A DNA stretch of 64,000 nt, taken from assembly GCA_001179505.1 (NCBI GenBank), contig CDMY01000397.1, forward strand, positions 1-64,000, read 5' to 3'. The notes beneath the pieces are model-generated. The model worked only from the letters and a program-made list of their open reading frames with translations. It had not been told where the DNA came from and searched no databases. Positions 11,179 through 23,478 of this stretch are shown one piece after another (the stretch's first letter is position 1; each line of letters starts with the position of its first letter). Source of the DNA: Vitrella brassicaformis (lineage: Eukaryota > Sar > Vitrellaceae). The translations under genes and the position numbers were made by a program.

Positions 11179-12682
11179 TCACACGTACATATACTCTATC
11201 CGCTGGATCGTCCCGCGGCACTTGGCGCACTGCCGCTCGGCAGCAGGCAGGGCTATCACCTGCTGGGCGCACGCCGCACACATGTACAAATGCCTCTGAC
11301 ACACACAAACACAAACACACACACACACACACAGAGGACGCACAATGAACATGGAAGGACGGCAGATCCTTCGCTACTCTCTCAGGCCGGTCGATTGACT
11401 TACACATGGGAAGACGGCGACCGACTTGTCGGCATCCAAACACACCGCACACTTGGTCGCTTCCTCTAACCTGCACACACACAACCCACAACAAAGGAAA
11501 CAGGAAGGCATGTGAGAGCCCACGTCTGCAGCTGATGTGCATCGGAATACCTTTCCTTGAGTTCGTCCTTCTCCTTGCTGACGGCCCTCAGCCTCTCCTC
11601 GGCCTCGTCCAGGGCGCTCTGCACCGCCTCTTCGACCTCTCCGAAGTTCCCACGATCAGCAGTGTGGAGTGGGGCTGACGGTGGTGGCGGTGGTGGTGCA
11701 GGGGCCGCAGACGGGAAGAAAGGCGGGGCATCGGGATTCAGCCCACGATTGGTGGAGGGAGGAGGAGGGGGAGGGGGAGGGCAGAGGGGAGGGAGAGGGG
11801 TGAAGGGAATGAGATGGGGAGGAGGGGGCGGCCGACGCTGCCTGCGGATAGCCGTGAGGATGCTGTTGTATCGCGTCAAAGCGAATACCTCTGTGGGTCC
11901 GAGCTGGAAGATTGGCGGCAGCTGGGCAGACTGTCTGAGCGGCATGCGGATGTGCCACAGCCCCCTGACGCTGGCCAACGATGAGAGGCTCGTGTGCACG
12001 AAGGTCTCCCCCTCCTGTCTGCTCCATCTGTGACGCTCACGCTCTGTACAGATACACACAGACAGAACAAGTGCATCAGATGCGTCCGTGCGCTCATATC
12101 AACAATATCACTCCATTGCTGATCACTCAGAGTGACGACCACCCCTAGCTGCTGTATCTCGGGTATCTCGTCCCTCCTCTCGCCCCACGTGAATGGCGTC
12201 AGCTTTTCCACCTCCCTCATCTCTACATGCATGTGCGGGATGGTCTTGCCAGGTCCCATCTCCAGCAGCAGACCCAGCACCTCATCCGCACTCCCCTTGA
12301 CGTGGAGGTTCTCCAGCTTAGGCATTGCATTCGCCAGCCATCCACCCGCCTCACACATGCGGTCGCCCACATAAAGGTCCGTCGCCTCAGGGAAGGCGCC
12401 GTGGCTGAGATGGCGCAGGAGGGCTGGCTGCTCGTAATGACAGGTGGCGGTTCCGGCCGTGTAGATGTAGACGCTTCTGGCGTAAGGGAACGTCAGTGCC
12501 GAGATGACGGCCACCTCGCCCCATTCTGGAGCAGTCAGCCGTCGGGTTTGGAGAGGACCCGGCGCAGAGCTGATGTCCCATTCGATGGCGTCTGCTTGGC
12601 TGGCGAGTTGCAGCAGGTTGTGGCGACTGGGGCGATCTCCGGGGAGGCTGATGGACAGCCTTCGCGTGCACGAAAATGTCAA
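11179..12682 (-). CDS. C-terminal RING-finger protein (putative E3 ubiquitin ligase)
   Basis: The last two exons (11404-11470 and 11179-11295) join to form a C3HC4 RING: CAVCLDADKSVAVFPC, then RHLYMC, AAC, and C..C in QCAKCRG, ending RIEYMYV. The PCRHLYMCAAC core resembles IAP/MDM2-type RINGs, which recruit E2 enzymes. The preceding exon (11551 to about 12049) encodes a Pro-rich tract and then a coiled coil (EEAVQSALDEAEERLRAVSK). The N-terminal exon (about 12100-12682) encodes roughly 190 residues with a leucine-rich character (PKLENLHVKGSADEVLGLLL). The true start lies upstream or in an unseen exon, because the open frame has no early ATG. The exon join near 12050-12095 is not phase-resolved. 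It is divergent from APS kinase. Confidence 0.65.
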
Positions 12683-12790
12683 CCGCCGGTTTTCGTATAC
12701 AAATTTACGCAGCCGTTAGGTGCGTTTTAAAGCTCAGCCAAGAGAAGGAGAATCCACGAGCCTCACAGAGACAAGCGTCACATACACACC

Positions 12791-13770
12791 ATGGGCGGCG
12801 AGTCAGTGAGCACCGCGAGCACCACCAACGGGACCACCCCCTACTCAGTGCCGGCTGGTGTGGCCACCAAGGCGCAGAACATCTACTTCCACGAGGGCAA
12901 CCTCAGCCGCGATGAGAGGGAGGCCCTCATGGGACACAAAGGTGCCACCATTTGGATGACCGGACTCTCGGGGTCAGGCAAGTCTACCGTTGCAGTCGCC
13001 TTCGAACAGGTCAGCCAGGGAGGGGGGGGGGGATGCAGAGGAGGAGGGCAGCAAGCACCGCCGCCTGTCGATGCTTGCCAACGGCACCTTTTCGTTCTGT
13101 GTGTTGTGTGTCCAGGTGTTGCATCAGCGCGGCATCCACGCGTACCGTTTGGACGGCGACAACGTGCGTTTCGGCCTCAACAAGAACCTCGGCTTCTCCG
13201 CTGAGGACCGCGCCGAGAACATTAGACGCATCGGGGAGGTCGCCAAGCTCTTTGCCGATGCCGGTAGGTAGGCAGGGAGGGAATGGAGGGAGGGAGTAAT
13301 GGACAGACGCACAGCCACACGCCACTGCTGGTCTCCTCTCTGTGTGTGTTGGTTGGTGGCATAGGTATGGTGGTGATCACGTCGTTCATTTCTCCCTACA
13401 AGGCCGACCGCGACGCCGCCCGTGAGCTGCACAAGGCGGCCGGCCTGGCCTTCTACGAGGTGCACGTCAACTGCCCTCTCGAGGAGGCCGAGAAGCGCGA
13501 CCCCAAGGGCCTCTACAAGAAGGCTCGCGCCGGTCAGATCAAGGGCTTCACCGGCATCGACGACCCCTTCGAGGCGCCCGAGCAGGCCGAGATCGACCTC
13601 AGGACCGACCAGCTGTCCGTCGAACAGGCCGTTCAGGTCAGTCAACCAGCCACACGACAGATGGCAGACGTGTGTTAACTCTCGTGGTGTTGCCCGTGTG
13701 TGTGGGTCAGGTGATGTTGGACAAGCTGGAGGAGGGCGGCATCCTGTCGGCGGCCGGCTCCCAGGTCTAA
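12791..13770 (+). CDS. Adenylylsulfate (APS) kinase
   Basis: Four exons (12791-13009, 13116-13263, 13365-13636, 13711-13770) give 232 residues with consistent phases. The Walker A loop is GLSGSGKST, near residue 60, followed by the family signature [16 protein letters not shown] and the [17 protein letters not shown] helix. [16 protein letters not shown] and the [12 protein letters not shown] segment are also typical. The enzyme phosphorylates adenosine 5'-phosphosulfate with ATP to make PAPS, the sulfate donor for sulfotransferases and an intermediate of sulfate assimilation. The length fits a stand-alone kinase not fused to ATP sulfurylase. The N terminus (about 35 residues, Ser/Thr-rich) is longer than in bacterial CysC and could be a weak targeting peptide. 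Confidence 0.95.
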
Positions 13771-14437
13771 ACGACCAGGACAACACACCCACACGACACC
13801 AGAGGGGCCACCGAACACCTATCGCATCACACGACTCTGCTCGAGAACAAGAGAAAAGGGGAAAGACAGGAGGGAGGAGAGGGAGCGAAGGCGAGAGAGA
13901 ATTATTCGTGTTTATCGCTGTGTGTGTGTGCGTGCATGGGTCTGTGGCTTTTCAGGGGTGTCGATAGATACGTATACTACATGTGGGCTCAGCTCTGCTC
14001 GATCAGAAAGTGGTTTGATGCGTGCCTTTATCACACGTACGAGTGTATGATGGGGTACCACGAGCCCGATGTCCGTATTTCCGTGGCTGTCGTGAGCGGT
14101 AAATGGTGCCACATGGATGGGGGGAGGGGGGCGAAAACGCCTAATTCTTTATCGGCGTGCGTCGTCCCTTGACTCTCGACGCGTGTGTCCGTCGCTCTCT
14201 CTCTCTCGTGCCCTGTGTGTATGTGCACGTCAGTGAGTGGATGAGCATAGCGTGGCATTGCGTAGCGCTGGGTCGTGAGGGTGGGTGATGCTCGTGGGCG
14301 AAAGCGTGACGAATGAATGCGATTGCGTCGTAGATGGCAGACAGACGTGACGGACACATGTTATGTACGTCTACTGTTGACGTCCAATTCATCCAAGTCC
14401 CCACGAACACACACATACACACACACACACACATCCA
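13771..14437. other. Convergent intergenic spacer
   Basis: This lies between the 3' ends of APS kinase and the TCERG1-like gene. No exon is seen; it contains CA and CT repeats. Confidence 0.6.
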
Positions 14438-16456
14438 TCAGTAAAAGTCGCCCTTCTTGGCCTCTGCGGTGCGAAGCCTCTCGGCGATGTTCTCCTCCCT
14501 GACGCGCTTGTGTGAGATCTGCACCTCCCTGATGCGCTGCTTTATCAGCTCAGTGCGCTCGTCCGCATACCCTTCCAAGCGCTGGTACCTATCACACACA
14601 AAGCACACAGCATGAGAGGCACGTGCACGTGTGTGGAAGGTGAGCTGTGTGTATCTGTCTGTGGACAGGACAGACCTGATGTCTTGGCTGAGTTGTTGAA
14701 TGAGTTTGTCGAACTCTGGGCCGTCCTCCTTGGACGTGTGTGTGATGAGGGTGCAGCTCTTGAGGTACTGACGGAAGGCATCCTGGTACTCCTTGGCCTG
14801 ATGTGTGGATTCACGGATGCATCGACACACAAGACGACGGTGTGCTGACCAGTGGGTGGGTGCCTGCCGTGTGGATGCGTACCTGCATGGCCCTCCACTT
14901 CTCGTACTCGTCTGTCAGCACTTGCTCAGGCATGTGCTGGAACCGCTTGTCGCTCATCACACTCAACGCATCCATCGCCTGACAAACACACGGACAGATC
15001 GACCGCAGCAGACACACAAACATCTCAGGCCATTCCCCTGGTGATTTCTCTCCCGTGGTTCGCACCTCTTTGAACGTCATTGATGGTGAGATCTGTGTGC
15101 TCTGCTGCAGCACCAGAGACAGCAGCTTCCGACGCTCAGCCAAACACTGCCTGATGGACAAAGATAGAGACCGCAGGAAACGCACAGACGGGTATTTATG
15201 TCACCATGGTCGTCTGGCTGTACATCATGCTCACTTCTCGAACATATCGAAGAGCCGTTCCTTGTCTTGCTGAGAGAGCAGATCTGACGAGTCTCGGGGG
15301 TCGTTCGCCAGCTGACTCGACACGTCAGCATACCTGAACACACATACGTCCCTATCTCATTGAGCGGGCACCATAGCACGCTCACTTTTTGCCGAATGGG
15401 TTCTTGACACGTTCAGCGAGCATGTTGCGGAAGCTGCTCTCAGCCTCTCCCTTCATCAGCTTCTGGCGCTTCTTGTCGACATCGTCGCCCTCGTCCTCCT
15501 TGCCAGCCTCATCCTTGCCCCCCTCGCCCCTCTCCCTCTCCCTCTCGCGCTTCCGGCCATGCGCACGGAAGAACTCACCGCACACCTGATGGATGGATGG
15601 AAGAGTGCATCACACAAGTGTTCGTGTTTCTCTTTGTGTGGTTTGTGTGTGCCGCTAACTCTTTCGAAAATGTCTTCACGCGTGGCCGACGTGACGGCGC
15701 TGTACCTGGGGTCGTCGCGCAGCCCCTGCTTGACGCGCTGCCACCGGGGAGGCTCGACGCGAGAGACGTCTGTCTCTCTGCGGCTTTCCTTCTCCCGTGA
15801 CTCAGTCTCTCTCTGCACATATGACTGCACACAAGGGGAACGACCACAAGAGAGGGGGGTCGACAAATGTGTGTGTGCGTGGTCGTATGAGTGTGGCTCA
15901 GTCACTTGTAGGAACTCGTAGATCATGTCCCTGAACGCCTTTCGCGCCGCCTCCCGCCTCTCCTCGCGAGCCTTCTTGCGCACATTGATCCTGGTCGATG
16001 GATGGATGACACACAGATGGCTGTTCGGTGGCTGGCTGTTCCCTCCTCCCATCCATGCACAGCATGGCATCCATTCATACCTCTCCTGTACGAGTGTGCG
16101 TCGTGTTTTCGAGTCCATGGCCTTCCACCTGTGGTCGTCCTGGTACCGAAGTGCGACGGTCTCGACGGTGCTGGAGGGGTGGATGTCGTCACGCCGCTCG
16201 GCCTCGTCCAACAGCTCCACAAACTTGTCATGCACCTGCAAGCACACACAGGCAGACAGAGGGCTGGATTGATGGTTCTGTTGGTTAGCTGGCTAGATGG
16301 ATTCCTGACCTCCTTTTTGGATTTGGTCCTCTGTCTTCGTTTCTCCTCAGCGATCTCCTTGATGAACTTATCGTACATGATGCGGCGCTGGTCAGTCGAC
16401 ACGGCCGTGAACCGACTGTCGTACATGAGCTTGGGCAATGCCTGCACAAACACACA

Positions 16457-16491
<35 letters not shown>

Positions 16492-18034
16492 GGATCCTGT
16501 TTTGTTTCTCTCTCCCACTCTGTGCAGTGTGTGTGGGTAGGGATGCTTTACCTTGTCGTACGGCGGAATGCCTGTGATGTTGATCTCCCTGAGCACGTCC
16601 TTGAAGTCCTCCACCTTCTTCATCTGCTCAATCAGACGGCGCTTCTCCTCATCCAACTGATACCCACACACACACACACACACACACACATAAACACACA
16701 CCAAAGGCACCTGCACGACACGCCGGCCTGTCTGTGTGTCTGCCTGCTTGCCTGTTGTTCGTCGTCGGATTCTTCCTCGTCCGAGCTTTCCTCGCCCTCC
16801 TCCTTCTCTGGCGGCTCCCCGCCCTCACCAGCCATCTTCTCATCGCCCACATCGTTCTCACCACCGCCCTCCTCAGGCTCTTTCGCCTCTCCCTCTCCCT
16901 CACCGTCCCCCTTCTTGTCGGCGTCCTGCTGGGCCTCTCCCACCTGCTGCTGTTGCTGCTGCATTTCTTCCTCTGTGGGTGGGGGGATCTCGCCGTCGAG
17001 CTCCCTGACGATGGTGAGGATCTCATCAGGGCACGCCCACCTGCTGACGTTTGTCTCCTTGTTGCGGAAGTAGGTCATGCCATTCTCGCCGGTGATCCGC
17101 AGCCAGGGGGTGTTGCCAATCGTCTCATACTCGAGCACCTCACCAGCCGCCTGCATACACGAGGGAGGGGAACGCACATGCACCTGACGCATCTCCCTCC
17201 CTGCCTCACTCACTCACTGACCTGTTGCGGGTTCGTCCCGGCCACCACGACCACGTCTGTCTTGCCAGCCGGCCGCACCCACCGTGACTCCTTGCTGGTT
17301 GGGCAGTGGTAGTACTTGTGCCCGTTGGGCGCCAGATGCTCCTCCCACACCACCCGCTTCTCCACAGGCGGGGGCGGCTCAGCGAGGGCCGCCGGTGAGG
17401 GCATAATCACGGGCATGATAGGAGGTCCCGGGGCAATGATGTGTGGTGGGAAGGGGATGGTCCCCGGCGGCCTGTGCATGGACATCTGCATGTGCATCAT
17501 GAGGTGAGGGTGCATCATGTGAGGGGGGATGGGAGGGAGCAAGGGAGGCCGGCCGGTGGACACGATGCGCGGCTGGTAGGCAAGTCCAGGTTGAAGAGGA
17601 ATGTCGCCCTGGGCTGATGGGTAGACAGGGGCGGCCATTGAGTCGCCTGCCTGGCCTGTTTCTGCGCTGGCGGCAGGTTGCTGTGCGGGCTGTTGGGTGG
17701 CGGCAGCAGGCACCATGCCTGGCGGACCCATTCCGGGCGGAGGACCATCTGCACACACACACACACAGATCTCATGACAGCACCCATCCCTTCTGTCGCC
17801 CTCCTTCCCCCACACCTGATGCAGTGACAACCGTCGGCTGGTGCTGCAGTGCCGCCGCAGCCGTATCGGACGCAGCTGCGGGTGAAGCACCAGCAGCGGG
17901 CAGCGGAGCGTCACCAGACGGTGTACTGAACACAACACACAATGGCAAATGGACAAGCATCGGCATGCAGACAAATCATCGCCTGGCTACCGACATCTAT
18001 CTCTACAGATGCACCTAGTGTTTCACCTGCTCAT
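14438..18034 (-). CDS. TCERG1/CA150-like WW and FF domain protein
   Basis: This is a minus-strand gene of about thirteen exons. Exon 1 is eight bases (18027-18034, ATGAGCAG), which splices in phase to SSTPSGDAPLPAAG. A Pro/Met-rich region (17400-17750) is followed by two WW domains: VVWEEHLAPNGHKYYHC..SKESRWVRP (about 17270-17370) and WLRITGENGMTYFRN..VSRWACP (about 17030-17110). Next come a Gln run, a long acidic stretch (about 16750-16930), and a series of FF domains: FKDVLREINITGIPP, KFVELLDEAERRDDI, MIYEFLQ...PRWQRVKQGLRDDPRY, and the last, YQDAFRQYLKSCTLI...YQRLEGYADER. The end is KKGDFY. Such proteins couple RNA polymerase II elongation to splicing. PRP40 is the alternative, but the spacing and acidic linker favour TCERG1. 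Confidence 0.85.
16446..16492. repeat. Compound (CA)n(GA)n microsatellite
   Basis: It lies in an intron of the TCERG1-like gene. On the coding strand it reads (TC)n then (TG)n running into the acceptor. Confidence 0.85.
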
Positions 18035-18514
18035 GTGCTTCCGAACTTCGACACGATATGCTGCGAATCAATATTGATCTGATCCGGCAGCGCCTGCAGC
18101 TCAGCCAGGCCTCTCGCTTTGCGCAAAAGAACAGAAAATCTGCCCTGCGCTTTCAACTCACGCAGCAGCGGTTTCAGGGAGCACCCTAGGTGGCCTGACG
18201 GCCAAGTCCCCTGTCGGTCTGTCCAACATGAAAACAGGCACCCCAACATGCAACCCGGACACGAAACACGCAGCACGCAGAGGGCAGATGCAGCAGACAG
18301 GCTTTCAACTCAGCTCGCAGATCTGCTAGGGTGCTCCTGTGAAACCGCTGCGGTGCTGAGCGGAAGCGGCGGAGAAACTGATCAGGACACACAGAAACAG
18401 ACGACCCTACTCTGCCCTGAGCACCTTACACTGAGATCTGCTTCTCTGTTTCTTCTTTGCTGCTCTCGAGCCACTGGTGACCTTGCTTGATTTTGCGACT
18501 CGAATTGCACAGTC
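18035..18514. promoter_or_regulatory. Divergent intergenic region
   Basis: These 480 bases separate two head-to-head genes and must hold both 5' flanks. No motif could be singled out. Short open frames here are not supported. Confidence 0.4.
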
Positions 18515-21500
18515 ATGTACGGCACGGTGCTCTTATGCGCTCAGAACATGGTGCGAAGACGGAACACAACACAATACATACACACAGGGCAGAAATGACT
18601 GTCTGTGTCATGACGTGTGTGGTGCAGGCTGTGAGCGGCGCGAATCAGGTGCTGCTCAACATCGTGGAGGGCGGCCTCTTCCAGGGACAGATACTCCTGC
18701 TGTCGCCATCCAGAGGGGTGGGCAACCACATTGCAACTCTCATTGACTAATGACCGATGAGTGTGTCTGACTGTGTGACAGCCATTTGAGGAGTTCTTCA
18801 ACAAGCATGGTGTCGGTGTGGTCATCGGCACACTCGACACCGTCCTGCAGAAAGCGAGAGATATCAGATATGCCGTACGAATGCACTCATTGAGACGGCG
18901 TGGCCCATTCACTCACTTCAGTTTCGGCCGCCGTCCGCCCGTGTGTGTGCGTGAATGATTAGGTGTGCAACACGATCATGACTGCCCACATCGTGTGTCG
19001 GCTGGCGGACCTCAACATCCCTCACTTCTGGATACTGCACGAGTGGTGGCCCCTCGATGACATGTACACGCACACACACGACACAAGCAGGAGAGAAGGC
19101 CATCAAAACACACGTTCTCCTTGCCGCTGTCAGGTTGCCCGATGAGCTTGCGAAGCGGAATGTGAAGTTCATGGACACCAAGACGGTGCGGCAGGCCTTC
19201 AAGGTCTGCAACTGTGTGGTCAACGTGTCGCACAACCAGAGGGCCATGTACGGGCTCAAAGACGCCGACAACGCCGACGTGGTGCATGTCGGGGTGCCGC
19301 CGCCCAACGACGCGACGAGCTTTGTGGAGGCCAAGCTGTCGACGGCAGGCAACAAGGAGGAGATGATCATACTCGTACAAAACCCATCCACACAGACGTG
19401 CTGCCTCAATGTGACTTCCCTCTGTGTGTGTTGTGCTTGTGTGTGTAGGTGTTGGGCATCGTGTGTCCGCGGAAGAATCAGCACACGGCCGTGCGCATAT
19501 TCAAGAAACTCGCCGGCGACAGGAAGGTCAGCCAAGCAGCAGGCCAGCTGCACGTGCCTCGAGTATGCACACGTGTTTGTGTTTGTGTGTGGTGTGGTCA
19601 GGATGTGCGTCTGGTGATAGTGGGTGCCCGTTACATCCGGGACTATGAGATCGAGTACGTCGAGCAAGTCAAACAGGAGATTGGAGGTCCGCACACAAAT
19701 GACACAAAATGATACACACAACTGACCACGAGTCTGTGTCTGTGTCTGTGTCGTGTACGTGTCAGACGACAGCCGCATTGAGCTGCACGAGGTCACCAAG
19801 GAGCCTGACAGGTATCCACACACACTCACATCGCCTCCCGCCACCTCCCCGGCCATTTACTTGTCCATCCGCCATACATGCAGGTTTTATCGCCGAGCCG
19901 ACGTGTTGCTGGTGACGTCACTCAACGAGGTGACGCCCATGGTCATCCCCGAGGCCATGATGCGCGGCCTGCCAGTCGTCACGACCGACATCGCCGGCAT
20001 CCCAGAGATGCTCACACACGGCACTCACGGATTCGTATACCCACCGGAGCAAGAGGACTCCTTTGTCGAGGTGCGTGCCTTTGTCTGTCAGGCCGCCGTG
20101 TGATCTCTCTTTCTCACGTGTGTCTTTCTGTTTGCACCACCATGTAGGCGTTGTCAAAGCTGGTGGATGACCCGCAGCTGCGGGCAGACATGGGCAAGGT
20201 ATGCAGGAACGGATTGAGATAGCAAGTAGACCGCACCATGAGTGTGCTGTGCTGTGTTGCGTCGTGTTTTGTTGGTTGGTCCAGCGTGCGTCGGAGCATG
20301 CGATGGCCACTTTTGCGCTGAGCGTCATGACGTTTAAGTACTGCAAAATCGCCCTTTCCATCTCGCCAACCATCATACTCATCGACATGGACGGTATACA
20401 GGCAGCCAGACAGGCAGGCAGGCAGGCAGGAAGCAACCACATCGAGACACAGAGACACATTTGTGCTGTGCTGTGTGGGCATGTCAGGAACATTGGTTGA
20501 CTGGGACGCCGGATTCTATGCGCATTGGAAGGACCGTTCGAGTGTGGACCGGACGGTGTCATACGCGATGGAGGAGTGCGTCCCCAAGAACTACAGACAG
20601 GAGGCCATGGACATCTTCCACTCAAAGGGCTTCTTCCTCAACCTCCCTGTACGCACCCCTCTCCTCCATTCAAAGCAATCAAACAGCGTCCATCCATCCA
20701 TCCATCCATATCTATCTCTGTGTGCAGCCGTACCCTGGTGCGATTGAGGCGTTGAAGGCGATGACGGCCGCGGGTTATGAGGTGTGGATAGCCACCAGCC
20801 CCATCAAGACCAGCCACTACTGCGCCCAGGAGAAGCTCGAGTGGGTCCTGAAACACCTCGGCCAAGAGTGGATCGCCAAAACCATACTCACACAGGTATG
20901 GTAGGCTCCTACATAGGGCACCCGCCACGTGCCGCGTGCGCACAGCACGTGGTGTTGTGTGTCGGTTTCTTTCTCTCTCTGTCAGGACAAGACGGTGTTG
21001 CGTGGTGACTTCCTGATCGACGACAAGCCTTTCATCAAGGGGGCACAGCAGGCACACTCATGGCATCAGGTACGCACAATCAGCACACACACTCACACAC
21101 ACACACGCACACGTCTTCTCACCTCCACCTCTGCTCTGTCCTCCCCTCCTCCCTCCCCTCCTCCCTCCTGTCTGTCTGTGTCTGTCAGATCATATTCGAC
21201 CAGCCGTACAACGGGCATCGGGGCGACCTGAGCCGCATGTACCGGTGGACAGAGTGGCAGGAGGTGCTGGACGAGGCACTCAGCCAAGTGGCACACCTCG
21301 ACGACGTCCCCTCCTCACCACCCAAGTCACCCCTCTCGCCCTTCTCACCCGACGCACTGGTCAGATGAGTGGATCGATGGACGGATGGGTGTGGCGGATG
21401 GCTTCATCTGTTATGCTGTGCTGTGCTGTGCTGGTAATCGACAGAAGTGGCAGAAGTTCAAGGAGGAGGTCGACGCGCTGCCCGACTTCTCGTCATACCT

Positions 21501-21912
21501 CAAGGGGGTTGATGAGTGGAGGAAAGACTACACGTCATGGAGGACCGGTACGGTGGACACACACACACGGCAAGACCGGTGTGTGTATGGTGCGTGAATG
21601 TGTGTGTGGTTGAATGGCTGCAGGCAAGGGCCAGGGCGCCAAGGGTGACGTGCGCGATGTGCTCAAGTCGATTGAGAACATCAAGCGCGAGATGGCCCTG
21701 CTCAACATGGACGAGACGCAGGGAGACCCCGCAGAAATGCACATCTTCAGGAAAGGTAAAGACGTCCACACATCCAGAGAGAACAAGACACCCACCACAC
21801 ACACACAGGTGCATCCATGATGGTCACGATTGTGTGTTGGTCATTTTTGATAGGCTACACGCAATGGAGGCGGGGCAGCCCTTCCGGTGCTCGCGGCGGG
21901 CCACTGGGCTAG
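18515..21912 (+). CDS. GT4 glycosyltransferase fused to 5'(3')-deoxyribonucleotidase-like HAD domain
   Basis: Eighteen exons (first 18515-18550, last 21854-21912) join with every phase matching and give 664 residues. Residues 1 to about 350 form a GT-B glycosyltransferase: MYGTVLLCAQNMAVSGANQV at the start, HFWILHEWW, VLGIVCPRKNQHTAVRIF, DVRLVIVGARY, and the nucleotide-sugar motif VTPMVIPEAMMRGLPVV followed by HGFVYPPE. One exon (20285-20393) encodes the last GT helix (RASEHAMATFALSVM) and runs on to IILIDMDG. This splices to TLVDWDAGFYAHW, HAD motif I of the 5'(3')-deoxyribonucleotidase family. PYPGAIEALKAM, VWIATSPIKTSHY and GDFLIDDKP (motif IV) follow, then a helical tail. The sugar donor, acceptor and nucleotidase substrate are unknown. 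No signal peptide is evident. The gene is divergent from the TCERG1-like gene. Confidence 0.88.
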
Positions 21913-23478
21913 CTACACAGACCTGCACATCTGCCACATACAATGGTTTCATTTTCTCGTCGACGCATCCATCACTTTCTCTGTCTCTGTGTGCCGGCGG
22001 CCGAGTAGACACAGAGAGCCTCGATCACACTGCATTCGGTGGGATGTCTGGCGGTTTTGGACTGACCTGACTCGTCGTGTCGTGTCTGTCTGTGTCTGTG
22101 TCGTGTGTGTCGTGCATGTTGGATGGATGAAGGATTTTTGATGCCCTGCTGAGCTAGACATGGAGAGACGGCGGGGGCCTGCATGTGCGTGTTTTGTTCA
22201 TCGAAGGATTGTCCAGAGAGACATGGGGAATGATTTTGCTGCATGGCATGTGCGGGTGTTTGTGTGCGTCCTCTTTTCCGTGCGAGGAGCGTCCTGTGGG
22301 CTGCTGGGTTGTCTTGTGCCGGTGGTGTGTGTGGGTGGGTGCCACACACTGCAGTGCAGCTGTCGCCCACGTGTGCTGTGTCCATTCTCATTTTCTCGGC
22401 TGATCGTCTCCGAAGGAGCATAGCACAGCGTTCCACTACATCGATCCTTTTGCTTGTGCGCTTCGCATGGTCCGTTCACGTTTCCTTGTTTGTTGTTTTG
22501 TCATGGCTCTCCCTGGGTCACCGCTCTCGGTGCCGCCCTGGGTAGCGCCGCTATCGCCAACGGCCACACGTCCCCTGGGTAGACGGGAGGGTGTGTGTGC
22601 GGTGACGGTGGCGGGTGCGATCCACGCGGCAGCCAAGATTGGCGACGTGAACGAAGAGAAAGAGCCCCAACTGAATGAATGAATGACTGGCTGACTGACT
22701 CGCTGATTGCAATGCCGTGTTCCATGTACATAGACCAACCATCACATTCATACAGACATACACACACACATTCATGCCGTGAGAGGGGAGGTGAGAGGGG
22801 AGGGAGGGAGGGACGCACCTGGTAAAAAGAGAGATCCATCGCGATTTCTTGTGTTTCTGGTGCTCACACTGACATGCATGGATGTCCACGGACGTATGTG
22901 TGTGTGTGGGGATCCATCCTGCTTGCAGTTGGGTGTGAGGGTGGGTAGGACTGTTCATGCCCTTGATGCCACGCCCGTCGAGGCTTATCGTACACCGTGA
23001 GGACGCGTCTGTGGATGGATGTGCGAACGTCTCAACGGTCTCTACATCACATCGCTGTCTTTCGAGCCTGAACACACTCCCCACATGAGCATCCCGCCAC
23101 TGCAGCAGAGATATCCGCCACCATGTGCAAGGCGACAGACATAGCTACTGCACATGAAGCTGTAGATGTCAGAGAGCGTCACAAGACTCCATACACAACA
23201 ATACTGCACAAGAAAAGGCACCCGACCAACAGCATGAAGCAGCCATGAAACCAATGAAAGAGGCAGCAAGCAGCAAGAGGTCATTCCTTCCTGTGTTGTG
23301 CCTGTCTGTCAGCCGCCGCCCCGCCAAGGCACGCAGTGAGTGACAGGCCTCACTCACTGTGTTCCTTGACAAGAGGGCGGCTAACAGCCAGCGCAGCAAC
23401 ACGCACCACGCGGCCACACCAAGGAAAGCACCAGAGAGAAAGAGAGAGAGAGAGAGAGGGACAGAGAGAGAGAAGGCG
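21913..23478. other. Long intergenic stretch without a gene
   Basis: About 1.6 kb between convergent genes. Open frames on both strands are short, mutually contradictory and rich in repeat-coded residues. A (GA)n tract lies at 23431-23475. Confidence 0.5.

Noticed and set aside
16734-17312. Long plus-strand open frame opposite the TCERG1-like WW/acidic exons
   Set aside because: It is the antisense shadow of the acidic and WW coding exons; the minus strand carries recognisable domains and splice sites.
20281-20500. Separate nucleotidase gene starting at an internal ATG in exon 11
   Set aside because: The exon continues the GT domain frame without a break, and the phases on both sides match; an internal start would add a meaningless leader (MATFALSV...) taken from the GT helix.
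22160-23420. Several 70-100 residue frames on both strands
   Set aside because: They overlap each other, are rich in repeat-coded Val/Cys/Thr/His, lack plausible splice partners and show no domain.
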